Assembly (NCBI GenBank): GCA_964473155.1
Contig: CAYYNT010000073.1
Coordinates: 1 to 20,491, forward strand
DNA from: JAJFUG01 sp964473155
GTDB taxonomy: Bacteria; Gemmatimonadota; Glassbacteria; GWA2-58-10
Direction of reading: 5' to 3'
Length of the DNA stretch: 20,491 nucleotides
Below, one piece after another: positions 6,947 to 14,100 of the stretch. How positions within the stretch are numbered: the first letter of the stretch is position 1; each line of letters begins with the position of its first letter. The notes under the pieces are model-generated. The model saw nothing but the letters and a program-made list of their open reading frames with translations. It did no database searches and had not been told where the DNA came from. The position numbers and the translations under genes are program-made.

Positions 6947-9700
6947 TCAGCGCAAGACCGGGCACTTGAAGCTGTAGCTTCCCGCGGCCAGATCGAACAC
7001 CGCGCAGTCGCCCTCACGCGGCTGCACCGCCACACCCTCGGCCGTGGCGGCGTCCGCGCCGCTCTCGCTCACCGCGGCCCCCTCCGGGCAGGGCAGGTAC
7101 AGGCGTCCGGAGGTGTTGGCCGGCAGGGTCAGGCTCAGGCTGAGCGAGTCGCCCTCGATCTGCCAGGCGCTCGCCACCGGGCCGTGGATAGACTTGTACT
7201 CCGCCTTGGCCCAGGTGACAGAGCCGCCGGGGCGCGGGCGCAGCAGAAGGCGGCCGAAACCCGGCTCGGCCGGGTCCAGGTCTATCCCGGCCACGCTGGC
7301 GTACAGCCATTCGCCCACCGAGCCCAGGGAATAGTGGTTGAACGAGTTCATCTCTATGGTCTGGAAACCCTTCTCCCGCGTCCAGCCGTCCCAGCGCTCC
7401 CAGATCGAGGTGGCGCCGTTGACAATCGGGTAGAACCAGGAGGGGAAAGTCTCGGTTTCCAGCAGACGCCAGGCCACCTGCGGGTAGCCCGCCGCGGTCA
7501 GCACGGGGTTGATCTGGCGCACGCCCAGGAAGCCGCTGGACAGGTGCCAGTCCTTGGATTCGATGTTCTGCACCAGCAGCTCGGCGGCTTTCGGCCGCAG
7601 CTCGGCGGGCAACAGGTCAAAATAGAGGGCCAGGAGGTAGCCGGTCTGTGTCTCTCCAACCACGTGCCCGTCCGCGCTGACATATTCCTTCTGGAACGCG
7701 TCCTTGACCTGCTGGAAAAGCTCGGCGTACTTTTTCGCTTCTTCCTGCTTACCCAGCACCGCCGCCATGCGCGACATCAGGTCGGCGTCATAGGCCCAGT
7801 AGGCCGTGGCAAGAATCTCCTTCGGCGTATCCGCTCCGATCGAGAGCCAGTCGCCGTAGTCGCTTCCGCGGCCATTGCGGCGCACGAAATCCGGGTTGTC
7901 GCGAAGCACGTAATCCATCCAGCGGGTCATCGAGTCCCAGTGCTTTTCAATTATCCGGGTATCGCCGTACACCTGATAGATCGTCCACGGCACCACGATC
8001 CCGGCGTCGGCCCAGCCGGCCGCGCCGCCGTGTCCCTGCATCCGGCCGTAGCGCGGGCTGATCTCGGAGTAGCAGCCATCCGGCGCCTGGGCGTCCTCCA
8101 CGTCCTGCATCCACTTGGTGAAGAACGCGGCCACGTCCATATTGGTGGCGGCGGTGCGGATGAATATCTGGGCATCGCCCATCCAGCCCAGACGCTCATC
8201 GCGCTGCGGGCAGTCTGTGGGCACGCTGATGAAATTGGCCCGCTGGCTGCGCACGATATTGGACATCAGGCGGTTGATCATAGGAGAGGAGCACTCGAAG
8301 CTGCCCGCCACCGGAGTGTCGGAGTTGATCACCAGGCCGGTTACCGCATCCGGTCCCGGCTCTCCCGGATAACCGGTCAGCTCGACATACTGGAAGCCGT
8401 GGAAAGTGAAGCGCGGCGCCCAGACCTCCTCGCCGCCGCCCTTGAGGATGTAGGTGTCAGTGGCGCGGGCGGAGCGCAGGTTGGCGGTGTAGACTGTGCT
8501 GTCCGGGTTCAGGCGCTCGGCGAAACGAAGGACCACCTTGTCCCCGGCCTGGCCGCTGACCTTGAGCCGGACCATCCCGGCGAAATTGGTCCCCAGGTCG
8601 AAAACGTACGCGCCGGGTTTCGGCTGAAAGACAGCCACGGGCTTGATTTCCTGGGTGATACGCACCGGCTGGGCAGGCAGCGCCACAATCGGCACGGAGG
8701 GGGCCGCGAAAACGTCCGCCGCCTTCCAGGCCGAGTCATCGAACCCGGCCGCATCCCAGCCCGGCAACTCCAGGCGGGCATCGTAGACCTCGCCCATCTG
8801 GAAATCCGCCTCCAGCAGCGGCCCGTTGTTCACGCGCCAGGACTCGTCCGTCACAATTGTCTGTGTCGATCCATCCTCATATTCCACCGCGAGCTGCATG
8901 ACAAAGCTGTTCTGCGTGCCGCCGTAACTGCAGCGCCAGGGCTGCCAGGCCAGGAAACCGCTGTACCAGCCATCCGCCAGCACCGCGCCCACCACGTTGC
9001 CGCCCTGGGCCAGCCGCCCGGTGACATCCCAGGCCCTGTACTGGACACGCTTTTCGAAATCGGTCCACTCGGGGGAAAACAATTCGTCGCTCACCCGGCT
9101 GCCGTTGAGATACAGGTCGAACACGCCGAGCGCGCTGGCGTAGACCACGGCGCGCCGCACCGGCTTGTCCACGCTGAACGCGGCCCTGAGAAACACCGGC
9201 TTGGGACCGGGCTTGCTCCGTCCACCCACAGTGTCCAGTGGACCGCTGTCCAGCCCGATCCACTTGCCGCTCCAGTCGGACTGCGCCAGAAGACCCATGC
9301 TCCAGGAGGACTGCTCGCTGAATGCTGTCTGAATCCCGTCCCGGTCCCAAGCGCAGACTTTCCAGAAACACTGCTGGCCGGAGACCAGGGGCTTCCCGGC
9401 ATACACCACCTGGCTGGTCTGCCTGCCCTGCACCTTTCCGCTGTCCCAGAGGTCGCCCTCATCGCGGGCCAGTATCTCAGGACTGGAGGCCACCAGCACC
9501 CGGTACGCGGTCTGCACCTCGCCGCGGCGCGGTGAATCCAGGGTCCAGGCCAGACGTGGCAGCGGCTCGCCCAGTCCCACCGGGGCGGTCAGATATTCGC
9601 AGGTCAGCCCGCCGACCCGCATGACAGCCTGCTTTTTCTGCGCGCAGGCGGATGACAGCACTACTGACAGCAGGGCGATGAGAGACAGTATCTTGACCAC
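6947..9700 (-). CDS. Secreted alpha-L-rhamnosidase, GH78
   Basis: A 917-aa inverting glycosidase releasing terminal alpha-L-rhamnose. The signal peptide has a lysine, a hydrophobic stretch and LSSAC, so C19 could be a lipidation site, though Ser at -3 is not ideal and signal peptidase I cleavage is possible. N-terminal beta-sandwich modules follow (about 30-145 and 170-345; YLNGSRVSDELFSPEW near 205), then FDLGTNFAGMVRLKV near 367. The alpha/alpha-barrel catalytic domain starts with the GH78 hallmark TDCPQRDERLGWMGDA (D496 to D509), whose acidic residues bind sugar or catalyse. Later come NHYSLGSVGEWLY with H789 and E797, and a C-terminal beta domain. The start is GTG at 9700, with GGAGG about 7 nt upstream. 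It follows the small membrane-protein gene by 54 bp and precedes the kinase by 4 bp. The family call is secure; linkage specificity cannot be told. Confidence 0.95.
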   Translation of the reverse strand: MVKILSLIALLSVVLSSACAQKKQAVMRVGGLTCEYLTAPVGLGEPLPRLAWTLDSPRRGEVQTAYRVLVASSPEILARDEGDLWDSGKVQGRQTSQVVYAGKPLVSGQQCFWKVCAWDRDGIQTAFSEQSSWSMGLLAQSDWSGKWIGLDSGPLDTVGGRSKPGPKPVFLRAAFSVDKPVRRAVVYASALGVFDLYLNGSRVSDELFSPEWTDFEKRVQYRAWDVTGRLAQGGNVVGAVLADGWYSGFLAWQPWRCSYGGTQNSFVMQLAVEYEDGSTQTIVTDESWRVNNGPLLEADFQMGEVYDARLELPGWDAAGFDDSAWKAADVFAAPSVPIVALPAQPVRITQEIKPVAVFQPKPGAYVFDLGTNFAGMVRLKVSGQAGDKVVLRFAERLNPDSTVYTANLRSARATDTYILKGGGEEVWAPRFTFHGFQYVELTGYPGEPGPDAVTGLVINSDTPVAGSFECSSPMINRLMSNIVRSQRANFISVPTDCPQRDERLGWMGDAQIFIRTAATNMDVAAFFTKWMQDVEDAQAPDGCYSEISPRYGRMQGHGGAAGWADAGIVVPWTIYQVYGDTRIIEKHWDSMTRWMDYVLRDNPDFVRRNGRGSDYGDWLSIGADTPKEILATAYWAYDADLMSRMAAVLGKQEEAKKYAELFQQVKDAFQKEYVSADGHVVGETQTGYLLALYFDLLPAELRPKAAELLVQNIESKDWHLSSGFLGVRQINPVLTAAGYPQVAWRLLETETFPSWFYPIVNGATSIWERWDGWTREKGFQTIEMNSFNHYSLGSVGEWLYASVAGIDLDPAEPGFGRLLLRPRPGGSVTWAKAEYKSIHGPVASAWQIEGDSLSLSLTLPANTSGRLYLPCPEGAAVSESGADAATAEGVAVQPREGDCAVFDLAAGSYSFKCPVLR

Positions 9701-9754
9701 GCTTTCCTCCAGGTTGAATGAACTGGCGATGGAAGCAGTGCGACAGGAAAAGAG

Positions 9755-9928
9755 TCAGCTCCGCGCCGGACGCATCCAGAACGGGGCGAAAACGAACCAG
9801 AGGACCATCCCGGCGAACATAAGCTGCACATGCGAGCGCCAGCCGATAATCCCGGCGAACACCAGGCACGACGGCAGCACGGTCAGGACCAGCCCGGCCA
9901 GCGACAGGATGCAGGCGGTTATTTTCAT
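9755..9928 (-). CDS. Small two-helix membrane protein coupled to the permease (57 aa)
   Basis: A 57-aa hydrophobic protein, unrecognised by family. Two membrane helices are visible: about residues 5-28 (ACILSLAGLVLTVLPSCLVF) and 34-52 (VQLMFAGMVLWFVFAPFWM), joined by a short polar turn GWRSH, with a basic C-terminus (MRPARS). Its ATG comes one base after the permease stop (TGA, G, ATG), and GGGAGG precedes it by 6 nt, so it is well placed for translational coupling. The reading frame can be extended 17 codons upstream to 9979, but that stretch is Arg/Pro-rich and lies inside the permease gene. Placement between permease and rhamnosidase suggests an accessory subunit or stabiliser of the transporter; this is inference. 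The fit between start site, stop and hydrophobic pattern argues for a real gene. Confidence 0.68.
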   Translation of the reverse strand: MKITACILSLAGLVLTVLPSCLVFAGIIGWRSHVQLMFAGMVLWFVFAPFWMRPARS

Positions 9929-9929
9929 C

Positions 9930-11324
9930 TCAGGCCTCCCTCGCGGCCCGGCCGCGCGCGGACAGGTTCTGCTGGACAAAACTCAACAGGATGTACAGGG
10001 CCGTCACCATGAACCAGCCCGGCAGGCCCTTGAAATATATTTCGAGCGGGAGCATAAGCAGAACAGCCAGAGTAGCGAGCCAGCTTACAGCGGCGGCCCA
10101 GTTGACCGCGGACCCGGTGGTCTCGGCGAAATTGCTTTTCAGGCCCAGGCGGGGCAGAAGCCAGAAATCGGCGAAGATCACCGCGCCCATCGGCATGAGC
10201 AGCAAGCCGTACAGGGCGACAAAGTCCAGCAACTTCATCACCAGGGCCGGGAACAGGGCCGCGGCAGTGGTGACCGCCCCGGCGGCCAGGGTGACTTTCC
10301 AGCGCTTCCAGTTGGGAGTCGCCACCTGAAGGGCCAGCCCGGCGCGGTAGAGGGTCGGGTTGGCCGTGGTCCAGCCCGCCACCACCACGCAGACCGCTCC
10401 GGCCACGCCCGCCCCGAGGTAGGCGATGGGTCCGGGGGCCACCGAGCCGCTCGCCGCCGCGCAAAGGATGCCGCTGGCGATCCAGGCCACGAAATGGCCG
10501 AAAAACATGCCGAACGCGCTGGTGAACCCGTACTGCCACTTCCGGGCGTAACGCAGGATCGACAGGTCCGCCATCCCGATATGCATGGCCATGTTGCAGA
10601 ACCAGGAGAAAAACATGATGTGCCAGAAAGTGAAACGGGTCTGGCCGGCCAGCGGGACGCCGGTCCAGATCTTTTCCTCGGCCACGCGCCAGAAATCGGC
10701 CGGGCTGTGGCAGCCGAGCTGCGGCAGGACGGAGACAGCCGCGGCCACGAACACCAGGAACATCCAGGGAGAGCATATCTTGGAGAATCGGGCCAGTTTC
10801 TCGAATCCCATTATCGCCAGGCCGGTTACCATCGCGCCCACGGCCACGACCACCGCGGCCCAGGCCCAGCTCGTGGGATAGAGGTCCGTCAGGCCCGGCA
10901 TTGGCATATTGAACGGCAGGCCCACCGCCGTTGCCGAAACCGCGATCATCGAACCGGCCAGAAAACAGAACATCAGGGCGTTGACCAGGCTGTAAACGGC
11001 GGTCAGGTAAGGGCCGCAAATCTTACGGAGCAGCCAGTAGAGGGTAAGGCGGGTGCGCACCGCTATCGGGGCGCAGAGGAAAGCCCAGCTCAGGACCGCC
11101 AGAATGTTGCCCGCGGCCAGCCCGAGAAAAAGGTCACGGGCCGCCACTCCATGGACCACGAACAGGGGTCCGATCACGAACTCTGTGCCGGCCACATGCT
11201 CTCCGGCGTACATGCCGATAAAGTTGCCGGCGCCCTGAAGCTTCGATCCGGAAACCGGCTCCCGGTCGAATTCGTACAATGCATCGAGCTTGCTGGTAAG
11301 GCTACTCTTCGCCGCTTCGTTCAT
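9930..11324 (-). CDS. NCS1-type (purine-cytosine permease-like) transporter, probable sugar importer
   Basis: A 464-aa inner-membrane permease with about 12 hydrophobic segments and a short charged N-terminus (LDALYEFDREPVSG) leading into the first helix, a layout typical of NCS1 (cytosine/hydantoin) permeases of the LeuT-fold APC superfamily. Members known to me carry nucleobases, hydantoins or vitamins by Na+ or H+ symport. Here the gene lies between a deoxysugar aldolase and an alpha-rhamnosidase, so L-rhamnose or a rhamnoside is the likely cargo; this is inference. No nucleobase gene is nearby. The ATG at 11324 was preferred because GAGG lies 7 nt upstream; a GTG one codon earlier (11327) is possible. 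It overlaps no neighbour and ends one base before the 57-aa gene. The NCS1 call rests on overall pattern and is less firm than its being a multi-pass permease. Confidence 0.72.
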   Translation of the reverse strand: MNEAAKSSLTSKLDALYEFDREPVSGSKLQGAGNFIGMYAGEHVAGTEFVIGPLFVVHGVAARDLFLGLAAGNILAVLSWAFLCAPIAVRTRLTLYWLLRKICGPYLTAVYSLVNALMFCFLAGSMIAVSATAVGLPFNMPMPGLTDLYPTSWAWAAVVVAVGAMVTGLAIMGFEKLARFSKICSPWMFLVFVAAAVSVLPQLGCHSPADFWRVAEEKIWTGVPLAGQTRFTFWHIMFFSWFCNMAMHIGMADLSILRYARKWQYGFTSAFGMFFGHFVAWIASGILCAAASGSVAPGPIAYLGAGVAGAVCVVVAGWTTANPTLYRAGLALQVATPNWKRWKVTLAAGAVTTAAALFPALVMKLLDFVALYGLLLMPMGAVIFADFWLLPRLGLKSNFAETTGSAVNWAAAVSWLATLAVLLMLPLEIYFKGLPGWFMVTALYILLSFVQQNLSARGRAAREA

Positions 11325-11446
11325 CACTGAGCCTCAGCCGCTGGTTGTGGGGTATGGTGAACAATAAACCGGCGCCGTCCGGGCAGCCGGGCGCGGGACA
11401 ACTCCGCACAACTGTCTTGAAGCAGGACCGGCCTTTGCGGGAAAGC

Positions 11447-12133
11447 TTACTCCGGGCGGCTCATCCTGGCTCCGGCCGCGCGTATGCGCGCGCTGGTCTT
11501 GCCGCCGTGAACCTCGAATATCCCGCCGATACGCTCCGGGCTGAGAGTCACCGCCCCGCCCAGGCTGTCCGCCAGATGCACGATCTTAGCGGTATGCTCC
11601 AGGCACTCCATCCTGTGGTAAGCCTCGATCACATTGGTCCCCAGAGCCAGCGCACCGTGGTTTTCCAGAAGGAACACCTCGTGGCCCTCCAGATACCTGG
11701 CCACCTGCCCGGCCAGATCATCGGTGCCGGGCGTGCCGTATGGCACCAGCGGGACCTCGCCAAGCGAAAGCACCGATTCGGGAAGGACTTTTGTGTTCAC
11801 GGTCAGCCCGGCGGCGGCGCGGGCAGTGGCGTATATTGGATGGGCATGAACGGCGGCCCGCACATCCGGCCGCAGTTCGTAGATTTTACAATAGATTTTT
11901 ATCTCGCTGGTCACCTTGCGTTCGGTCTTTTCCACCGGGTTGCCGCGCATGTCGGTCAACACCAGGTCATCGGCGGTCAGAAAACCCTTGCTCATGCCGC
12001 TGGGCGTGGCCAGTATGTGCTGCTCATCCACCCGCACGGTCACGTTACCATCGTTCGAGGCCACCATTTCCCGGTCATAAATCCTGCGGCAGACATGCAG
12101 CATCTGAGCCTTTATTTCATCGAGCGAATGCAT
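11447..12133 (-). CDS. Class II (zinc) aldolase, L-fuculose-1-phosphate aldolase type
   Basis: A 228-aa cytoplasmic aldolase. The FucA active site is present at a constant offset of 4 from E. coli FucA (E73, H92, H94, H155): E77 in TSEIKIY, H96 and H98 in VHAHPIYA, and H159 in LENHGALALG. SNDGNVTVR and TPSGMSKG are the usual phosphate-binding segments. The spacing fits FucA and not the longer E. coli rhamnulose-1-phosphate aldolase RhaD (about 274 aa). The ATG at 12133 has AGGAGA 5 nt upstream; 28 extra upstream codons are open but have no comparable site. It leads the operon, 122 bp before the permease. Predicted role: cleavage of L-rhamnulose-1-phosphate (or fuculose-1-phosphate) to DHAP and L-lactaldehyde. 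The aldolase class is certain; the substrate is inferred. Epimerases and decarboxylases share this fold, so activity should not be assumed. Confidence 0.88.
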   Translation of the reverse strand: MHSLDEIKAQMLHVCRRIYDREMVASNDGNVTVRVDEQHILATPSGMSKGFLTADDLVLTDMRGNPVEKTERKVTSEIKIYCKIYELRPDVRAAVHAHPIYATARAAAGLTVNTKVLPESVLSLGEVPLVPYGTPGTDDLAGQVARYLEGHEVFLLENHGALALGTNVIEAYHRMECLEHTAKIVHLADSLGGAVTLSPERIGGIFEVHGGKTSARIRAAGARMSRPE

Positions 12134-12264
12134 CCTGTCTCCTGAGCGGTGTTGCTGTGAAAGGAAAAACTGGAAAGCCGACAGTTCAGAGTGGGGAATA
12201 TACAATGATCGTTTCAATTTAGGAATAGAGACTCGGGATTGATAACGGAAGCAACATTAAAGGT

Positions 12265-12436
12265 GTGTTGATTTATTGGGTGAAATCCCCCTCGGTCCCC
12301 CCTTGGCAAGCGGGAGGAACGTCCGCCACTTCAGGCTATCTGCAACTACCTGTCATTAGCGGTCTTACAGTCCTTTTTAAAAAAAGGGAAACAGGGAGTT
12401 GTGTTTTTAATCATTTTTCAACACGCTTTTAAGCTG
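12265..12436 (+). repeat. Dispersed intergenic repeat, uninterrupted copy
   Basis: About 172 bp starting GTGTTGATTTATTGGG and ending in CACGCTTTTAAGCTG. Its first 40 nt align to 4711-4750 and its remainder to 5194-5340, so it serves as the uninterrupted reference for the copy broken by the MITE-like element. The centre contains C-run/G-run segments that can pair (CCCCCCTT, then GCGGGAGG). It lies between the aldolase start and the terminator of the lipoprotein gene. No coding potential is seen. Confidence 0.6.
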
Positions 12437-12463
12437 TGCTCAAGACATTGGATAAAAACCAAA

Positions 12464-12502
12464 AAGGGCTTCGGAAAGTTGAACAATCTTTCCGAAGCCC
12501 TT
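12464..12502 (-). terminator. Intrinsic terminator of the lipoprotein gene
   Basis: A perfect 15-bp stem, AAGGGCTTCGGAAAG (12464-12478) against CTTTCCGAAGCCCTT (12488-12502), with a 9-nt loop. On the minus strand it is followed by TTTTTGGTTTTT. It begins 24 nt after the stop of the gene at 12527 and separates that gene from the aldolase operon. Confidence 0.92.
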
Positions 12503-12526
12503 GCGATATAATTGACTCGACTATTA

Positions 12527-13483
12527 TCAGAGCGCTGTGATCGTGGCGCTGCCGGTGGGCAGGCCGCTGGTGGCGGCGTTCATATAGAAAGTCGTGTGGT
12601 CCGCCGCACCGGCAGGCACAGTGCCGCCGAGAACCTTGAGATAGAATGGGGCGTTTTCATCCACGTCGTAGGAATCCATCAGCTCCACTGTCACCATCAC
12701 CTCGGAGCCGGACAGATCGGCCGGGAACGTCAGGCCCGTGGGGGCGTTTTTCAGAAAATCCTGTCCCGGGAACGCCGGGGAGGAATAGCTGCCGCCATAC
12801 AGGTTGTCCTCATCCGCGGCGTTGACAGCGGTGAATTTGCCGGTGGAAACCCACTGGGCGCCGATCTTGACCCAGGCCTCGTACTTCCAGCCCGAACCCA
12901 GAGTGGGCAAAGACAGCCCGTTTAACGATATCCCGGTCGAGCCATCCAGGAACCAGATTCCGCTCTTTTCGTTGGTGTTGATCGAATCGGTCGGGGTGGC
13001 CAGGATGTAGCGGCCGGAGATATTGTCAAGAGACATGCTCATGCCGAACGAATTGCTCACGGTCAGGCTTGCCTGTCCACCGCTGACATTGCCGCCCAGG
13101 ATATGCGAATAGGAGGAAGTTGTCACGACAGTGCTGGAGGCCTCGACGCTGACTCCGATCGCATAGATATCCTCGGCGTCCAGATCTACCGTGAACTCGC
13201 CGCTGAGCACTGAATCTCCGCTGACCGAAACCATCTGCCCGCTCGCGTTCATGTCGAAAATACCGAGCGGATAGCCGTAATAGTAACCGTTGTAATACTG
13301 CACTGCCCAGGCCTGGTAGTTCAGAGTGGCGCCAAGCGGTTCGAGATTGTCGAACGAGAGAGTGACTTTTGAGAGCGCTTCCGTTCCGGTGGATGAATCT
13401 TTGTCATCTCCGCACGAGACCAGCAGGGCGGTTAATATCAGGACTGCGGTGAGCGAAAGCTTGACAATACCTCGGCTTTTCAT
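12527..13483 (-). CDS. Lipoprotein with two RskA-like (anti-sigma factor C-terminal) repeats
   Basis: A 318-aa predicted lipoprotein. The signal peptide ends in LLVSC, making C24 the lipidated cysteine; G25 follows, so no inner-membrane retention Asp at +2. After a polar linker come two related units. Unit 1 (about 37-140) has LEPLGATLNYQAWAV, PLGIFDMNASG and IGVSVEASSTV...SHILGG. Unit 2 (about 160-290) has LPTLGSGWKYEAWVK, WVSTGKF and VMVTVELMD...YLKVLGG. The order 'L-P-L, Y-x-x-W, G-x-F, V-x-V-E, L-x-G' resembles the extracytoplasmic domain of RskA-type anti-sigma factors, but there is no sigma-binding domain and no transmembrane helix. The ATG at 13483 has AAAGGGG 6 nt upstream. It is monocistronic, with its own terminator. 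Function unknown; a cell-surface or periplasmic structural or binding role is possible. The lipoprotein call is firm; the RskA resemblance is pattern-based. Confidence 0.8.
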   Translation of the reverse strand: MKSRGIVKLSLTAVLILTALLVSCGDDKDSSTGTEALSKVTLSFDNLEPLGATLNYQAWAVQYYNGYYYGYPLGIFDMNASGQMVSVSGDSVLSGEFTVDLDAEDIYAIGVSVEASSTVVTTSSYSHILGGNVSGGQASLTVSNSFGMSMSLDNISGRYILATPTDSINTNEKSGIWFLDGSTGISLNGLSLPTLGSGWKYEAWVKIGAQWVSTGKFTAVNAADEDNLYGGSYSSPAFPGQDFLKNAPTGLTFPADLSGSEVMVTVELMDSYDVDENAPFYLKVLGGTVPAGAADHTTFYMNAATSGLPTGSATITAL

Positions 13484-14100
13484 TCAGTTCCCCTTTGCGA
13501 AGGCTTGAGACATACAGCAAGGCTTAACTACCATAATAATCAATTCGCTCTGTCTGCTTCCGGGAAGAGGCAATGCTCGCGGAGCAGGCTGTTTTTCCAT
13601 CCAGACCGGAGTATTTAACCGGAGTTTAAAATAATTAAATCCCGGCTCCCCGGCCGTCAACATTTCCGGCCGGAATGTCGGAACCCACTGGAATGGGGCT
13701 GGCGAGGGGGAGCAGCTCACGTCCCGCCCGTCCCGGTTTTCGCGCCCCCCGGAGCGACTTTCGGGCCGGATCGGAAACGCAGCCGCTGTCAGTACAATAC
13801 CCCCCCGCCTCCGGATGTGTTCCGGTAAAAAGCCCGGGACTGTCGACACATGCCCTTCTTACCACTCAACCGTGCTTTTACATCTCTTAGCTGCAGCATG
13901 TGCAGCCCCCGCTGGGACAGTCCTGCCGATCATAAGCGAAAAGAATGCCCGGCTGGACCGGGCAGGGACAATTCATCCATCTTTTTTAATGCCAGGCTGT
14001 TACGTTCCGGCCAATCCGTAGGGGGTCTAAGGAGAACCCCGGCTTATCGTCATTATTGTCGACAGTTCGACGCAATTGTCGATCCGGTGACAGTATTGAT
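13484..14100. other. 617-bp intergenic region without a credible gene
   Basis: It lies between the stop of the CocE-type gene (14101) and the start of the lipoprotein gene. Short open frames here are Pro/Arg-rich, have no good ribosome site and match no family I know. It contains the terminator at 13946-13964, a 12-bp palindrome TTCCGGCCGGAA (13664-13675), two copies of TGTCGACA (13841-13848, 14057-14064), and two ATTGTCGA sites exactly 20 bp apart (14055, 14075). The lipoprotein promoter must lie near 13500-13620, but I see no clear -35/-10 pair. Confidence 0.6.
13946..13964 (-). terminator. Probable intrinsic terminator of the glycosidase-hydrolase operon
   Basis: On the minus strand TGCCCGG pairs with CCGGGCA across a 5-nt loop and is followed at once by TTCTTTT. 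It lies about 137 nt after the stop at 14101, and no gene intervenes. Confidence 0.65.

Noticed and set aside
6656..9535. A 959-codon plus-strand open frame
   Set aside because: It lies opposite the GH78 gene and part of the kinase gene, whose motifs are unmistakable. The translation is rich in His, Arg, Gln and Pro with no domain, as expected from the antisense of GC-rich genes.
13484..14100. Possible riboswitch or leader RNA upstream of the lipoprotein gene
   Set aside because: I compared it with remembered consensus elements (c-di-GMP, cobalamin, SAM, TPP, FMN) and found none of their invariant strings; only short ordinary hairpins are present.
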